From: Undaria pinnatifida
Lineage: Eukaryota; Sar; Phaeophyceae; Laminariales; Alariaceae
Direction of reading: 5' to 3'
NCBI GenBank assembly: GCA_012845835.1
Contig: JABAKD010000009.1
Location: 10,965,785-11,029,784 of the forward strand
Length of the DNA stretch: 64,000 bases
In this document: positions 59,767 through 64,000 of the stretch, one piece after another
How the letters are laid out: each line of letters starts with the position of its first letter
Numbering within the stretch: the stretch's first letter is position 1
Program-made: the position numbers and the translations under genes
The notes under the pieces: generated by a model
Told to the model about the DNA's origin: nothing
Databases searched by the model: none
What the model saw: the letters and a program-made list of their open reading frames with translations, nothing else

Positions 59767-61458
59767 ATGTACTGCGTAGGCGTCCGCCTGTGGCCGTGTA
59801 AGCGATCCCTTGCTGCTCGTGCGGGCTCTCTCCGAACTCCAGCACTGCACATCAACACACCTCCATATTCTCTTCTTCGAGAAATAACTACGCCCACCCT
59901 GTCCGTTACACTGGCGGCGCCATCCCGACGACTGTTTTGCACCGCACCACCCGCCGATCCCTCCCCCCACGCCGCGAACCGCGAGGTAGACACAGGAAAA
60001 GATAGGAAACAACGACCAGCGAGCAAGGGTGGCGCCCAAGAGGAGGATACGCGCTCGGCGGGCGATGGTGGGGGCGAAGAGCACTCGTCAGCTGCGGCGG
60101 AAGTCGGCCGAGAAAACGAAGATGTGGCGTCATCATCGCCCCTCGCCGATTCAGAAAAGCCCCACCAACTTCACCCGGCGACCGCTCAAAACAAACAGCG
60201 GCAGCCTCAACCTCGAAAAGCGCACCCCGATACTAGTAAGACGAAGGGCCCGCAGTTATCCTCTCGTGCCGTAGCGATGATAGAGTTCGCCGCTCTCGAA
60301 CGCAAGCTTGCCGCGGACCCGGCGCCGCCCGAGGCTAGGCCCACGGCAGGTCCTTCGCTGGGGGGAGAGGTGACCGCTAACAACACGAGCAGCAGTAGCA
60401 GGAGTAGCAACAGCAGTGACAGTAACGGCAACGGTAAGGTTAGCAGTAGCGATAACGTTAGCAAGGAGAAGACGAAGACTGCGGAGCAGGTTGCGATGGA
60501 AGAATTCGCTGCTCTGGAACGAAAGCTTGGCTCAACCGGTAGTGGCTCTCAGGGAACGAAGGAGCGGGCTATTTCGAGGAACCCTCGCCCGTCTGCGGCA
60601 GCTATGGTTGCGAGGCCCAAGGTTAGTTGGTTTGTGCACGCGGAAGCAAGCCAGAGGTGCGGGGGCTGGGCGGACGTCGATTGGATCGTGTCTTAAGCGA
60701 GCACTCGTTTGGGTAAACTCTTTGCTGGCATACAGCAGCAGTGCACCCGTAAAGCTTACTCCCACGCAGCGTACGAGTGTGCCAGTAGCGCTGACCTGAG
60801 TAGTTTATGCAAGAGCATAACTACAGCCGCCGACGTGAAGTGAACTGACTCATGGGCTTGCAACCGCAGTGGAACCACCTCAAGATCTCCGGTGGGGAAG
60901 CAGGTCACCAACAATTCCCGCTGCTGTTTTTTTTTCGCCTTGTTGGTCATATCCCGTTCTGTTTTTCCGTCGGGTGGTAGCTGCTGACCGGGCTGATACG
61001 TAAAAAAGTGTAGATGTACAACCATTTAACCGAAGCATTCGTCGTTCTTCAATCCCGCTCATCACCAACTTATGCTTGTAACTCCTTGTACTCGTAGCTC
61101 GTACGCATACTGCATTGGCTTGATGTGCAAGGCTAAACGTCGCCGTTGATACGTTGGGGGTGGGCAATTATCGCGTTCAGCTCTTGATACAGACGCCATC
61201 TGGTGCTGAACACGTTTATACATCTGCGACGAGGTTTAGATGCCCCTCTCCCCTGTTGGAGGTACCTCTATTAGGAGTAGTAATGGTGCTCTGTTTTGAA
61301 TGGGATGCGTGTTCGATGTTCAAATGACTAAGGCAAACAACATATGAGTACGCCCCCCCATACACACATCTCGTTTGTTCGTCGTTTGCTCGTTAGGAAC
61401 CTGCAGCCGAAGAATGCTGCGGCAATGGATGTGCCAATTGCGTCTGGATTGACTACTG
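59767..61458 (+). CDS. OXLD1-like protein (oxidoreductase-like domain), partial
   Basis: Exon 1 is 59,767-60,621 (285 codons, phase 0; donor GTTAGT). Exon 2 is 61,397-61,458, ending in phase 2 before GTGAGA. The 3' exon(s) were not found and may lie beyond the window. Exon 2 encodes EECCGNGCANCVWIDY, the defining Cys-rich motif of the oxidoreductase-like N-terminal domain (CC-x3-C-x2-C, then VW..Y), known from human OXLD1 and small fungal mitochondrial proteins. The N-terminus is rich in Arg/Ser/Ala with no acid (first ~70 residues), as in mitochondrial presequences. The middle is low complexity (Ser/Asn/Gly, Gln/Pro). A motif AMxEFAALERKL occurs twice (about residues 170 and 243) and probably forms two short helices. 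The biochemical role of the family is not established. The start at 59,767 is the first ATG of the frame. Confidence 0.75.
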
Positions 61459-61679
61459 GTGAGAGCGACCCCTAACCCCTCCCAATGGGCGTGTGTTATC
61501 AATGGTCATCCCTCACAGGATACAGCAGTAGTATTAATATTCGATCTCGCTATCCCTTGTGGTGTGAATAGTCGATCAAGACTGTGCCTGTCACCTGCAT
61601 TGGTCGGTCGGTATTGTCCATGCAGGATTATAAATCCAAGATTTACCCAAAATCTCGAGGCGGTAATCAGCAAATACCT

Positions 61680-63470
61680 GATATGTATATGTATACGTAT
61701 AATTGTCATTTTTGCTTCTTCGGGGACATATCGTCGTGCTCGCACCTTTATCCGAATCGTTAGGGGGGGTGGGCATAATTCGACCGTTGGGGTCACATTG
61801 CCGGAGGTTTGGGCGCGATTCGTGCAGTGTGTTGCGCGTGGCAAGCCTTTTTAACTTTTTTGGCCTTAGACATGGATAAGGCAAATCCTCGGGTTTCCGC
61901 AACATCCCCGGGGATGGTGCTTCCGCATCCCCTATCCCCGTGTACGCACGTAAGGTTTTGATGCAAACCGGGTTCTTCTGCTCGTAGATGGTACACGTAC
62001 GTTTCCTCATTGTTGCACAGAGCACCACGCTACGATCCTGCCGCCCAGCAGCAGTCCAGCCCCCTAGCAGCAGCAGCAGCCTGCAACGCTATGCGCGTGT
62101 GATTGCTGTTGTAGTAGGTGATTTCTCAGCTCGGAGCCTGCGATGCTCTACGAGCCTATACGCCACTACCTCTCGCTGCTGCGGCTTCTGCTGCTTCTGT
62201 CAAGTGTCAAGTGACATGCCGGCGTAAATTATAACGATCGTTCGAATATCGTATTAGTACTCAAACAGTCCTTATATTTATGTTCATGTTGGTGTGCTTC
62301 GTATATTATACCGTACCATACCAAGAGAGCACTACGCTACAACTCTGCCGCACAGCAGCAGCGGTAGGCAACACGATTTATGTAAGATCGCAGATGACAA
62401 ACAGTAGACAACATGCGGAAAGCACAACGCTACAACCCTGCCGCACAGCAGCAGCGATAGGCAACATCATTTATGTGCGCGTGGCGTGTCCTCGCTATTC
62501 TGCGGCGAGTTGCTTGTGTCGAAGCCTGTCATAATTTGTCACCCCACCATACCACACGTTTCTGCTGTGCTGCCGCTCTGGGTGCGCGTGTCCACCGATG
62601 CGGAAACATAGGGACCTTTGTAATACAGTAGTAATAATTTAGATACCAACCCATCCTTACACAAGTTGGTCCACAGAGGCAGTTTTTTAACGAGTTTTTT
62701 TTTTTTTTTTTTGCAAAGATCGCAAATGACAGACAGCAGACAGCATGCGCAGAGCAAAACGCTATAGGTAGGACCATGTGCGCGTGCCGTATCCTCTCTT
62801 TACGGCGGCGAGTTGTTTTTGTCATAGCCTGTCACGTATTGTCCTCTTTCTCCCTCGTTCTCAATACGTGCTCTTTATGTAATAATATTCTACAGTAAGC
62901 CGCATCCCACGCCACACGTGCCTCTTCTCGCTTCCTGGCGGTCCCTAAGCTACAGTTCGAAGTGTGACGCTCTTCTCGAAATCATACACATCATATATAT
63001 CATACGGTGTAAAGGTTTTGTGTGTTGTCAAGTGGTGTTGTGTGTATTTTCTCAACAATAGATCGGTCGGGGGCACGTCAATATCAAGTACCCCAAAAGT
63101 GCTAAAAGTACTGCTATTGAGTACACCCAAAAAGAAGTACTGCGGGTAAAATGCGAATTCATTATTTTTCCGGGCAAGTTTTTTTTGTATTCCAAACAAA
63201 TACAATCGCCATCGCGTCCGGTAGTGATGATAATGTGTCCTTGCGCTACTCCCCTAGGCACACTTACTTCCCGGAGGGGAACCTTGTGTATATATATATA
63301 TATGTTTTTGGCAATATTTTTCGCCTCAGTATCGTCGAAAATCGGGGAAAACGTTATGTTTTTCGCCTGGGGAGTACTTTCTTCGGAATTCAATTGAAAC
63401 CACAAATTTCGAGAGCTCTCGGAATGCCCAAGGGGGGTATATGTTTCGATCAATATATTCTTGGAAGTAT
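61680..63470. repeat. Composite dispersed repeat, second copy of the 29.5-33.2 kb blocks
   Basis: Blocks matching 29,490-29,990, 31,585-31,700, 32,015-32,230 and 32,680-33,180 follow each other here in compressed form. This fills the region after OXLD1-like exon 2, presumably its second intron. The unit cNNcgctacaaNNctgccgcN is repeated three or four times (62,020, 62,330, 62,420). Confidence 0.55.
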
Positions 63471-64000
63471 ATCAAAAGTGGACAGATAAATTGTGATAAC
63501 ACCACATCTGGGACGTCATCTACATACGTTTGTTTGCGCCGAACCTACTCCATGATTTCCAAAAAAAAGAGCGGCGAACGATTGCTTTCGGGCCATGCTC
63601 CAGGCGGGCATACATTCAATTTTTCAAATAAACTGTACTTGGCGATGCATTAGGGGATTTTTGTGATTTTAGCTTTTTGGGGGTAAGACGTAGCTTGAAA
63701 ATACATGCCTGGTACCAGATAAGTGCCATAATAGCATCTGTTTGCTCTGCCCCGGTGATAACGACTGTTGTCGTCCCACCTTTCAATTTGACGTATTTCG
63801 AAGGGTTAGGGTCGAAACATTACTGGACAAATTATGCTGCACGGACCGTAGGTTGATGCTTAAGTTTTGTTTCCCATCTGACAATGTGCAGCAGTTTCTT
63901 CAAATGTCGCTCAACCGCCGCTGGAGACATTTCACCAGTGCGAACCTTGGTGAACCTCAGTAACAAGCCGATCTTGGTAATTTAACATCGTTGACTCCGA
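63471..64000. other. Right edge of window, nothing recognised
   Basis: A short open frame at 63,742-63,963 contains no family motif I know. A GTACCAGAT-type motif lies near 63,712. The missing OXLD1-like 3' exon was looked for here and not found. Confidence 0.4.

Noticed and set aside
1-64000. Integrated phaeovirus (EsV-1-like) sequence
   Set aside because: Such proviruses are known in Ectocarpus, but I saw no capsid, polymerase, kinase or other viral gene in any frame.

Overview
The window is nuclear DNA of a multicellular-type stramenopile, most probably a brown alga of the Ectocarpus kind. The evidence is the combination of low gene density, GT-AG introns from 0.6 to 7.6 kb, GC-rich exons set in repeat-rich flanks, ER/plastid-type presequences with a Phe after the cleavage site (a heterokont plastid signature), and a stramenopile-style membrane protein that joins a Cys-rich PSI-like region to a LEA2-like domain. 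There is no operon structure, and I see no rRNA gene, no complete tRNA gene and no provirus. The organism name is inference.

Layout. 1-13.9 kb: almost no gene; minisatellites, a small MITE, duplicated segments, one possible zinc-finger exon (1.9 kb) and one possible small minus-strand gene (12.5 kb) lying between two GTACCT minisatellite arrays. 14.0-21.6 kb (+): C-terminal part of an ING-family PHD-finger gene; the intron that splits the PHD finger holds a dead, antisense non-LTR retrotransposon. 22-25 kb: unassigned. 25.0-37.0 kb (-): a six-exon gene of 493 codons (signal peptide, PSI-like Cys-rich region, two membrane segments, LEA2-like domain); its first intron is 7.6 kb long and holds dispersed repeats and an element with terminal inverted repeats built of three 734-bp tandem units. 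37.8-42.7 kb (-): a decayed hAT transposon with a perfect 8-bp target-site duplication. 42.9-45.7 kb: array of a ~125-bp core repeat, followed by G/C-tract repeats. 46.8-47.7 kb (+): small two-exon gene with an ASAFA-type presequence. 49.9-51.5 kb: repeats. 52.2-55.3 kb (+): MED21, two exons. 56.7-59.4 kb (-): aspartyl/asparaginyl beta-hydroxylase-like dioxygenase, three exons. 59.8-61.5 kb (+), head-to-head with the last: an OXLD1-like (oxidoreductase-like domain) gene whose 3' exons are not seen; the following intron is filled with repeats also present at 29.5-33.2 kb.

The recognised genes are unrelated cellular genes (chromatin reading, transcription mediator, hydroxylation, a probable mitochondrial protein, a secretory-pathway membrane protein) and do not form a pathway. 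What dominates the window is repeat biology: introns have absorbed a LINE, TIR elements, SINE-like repeats, interstitial telomere-like DNA and long microsatellites without destroying the exons. All splice sites were placed by eye, from GT/AG motifs, phase agreement between exons and recognisable protein families; none has been tested against RNA.
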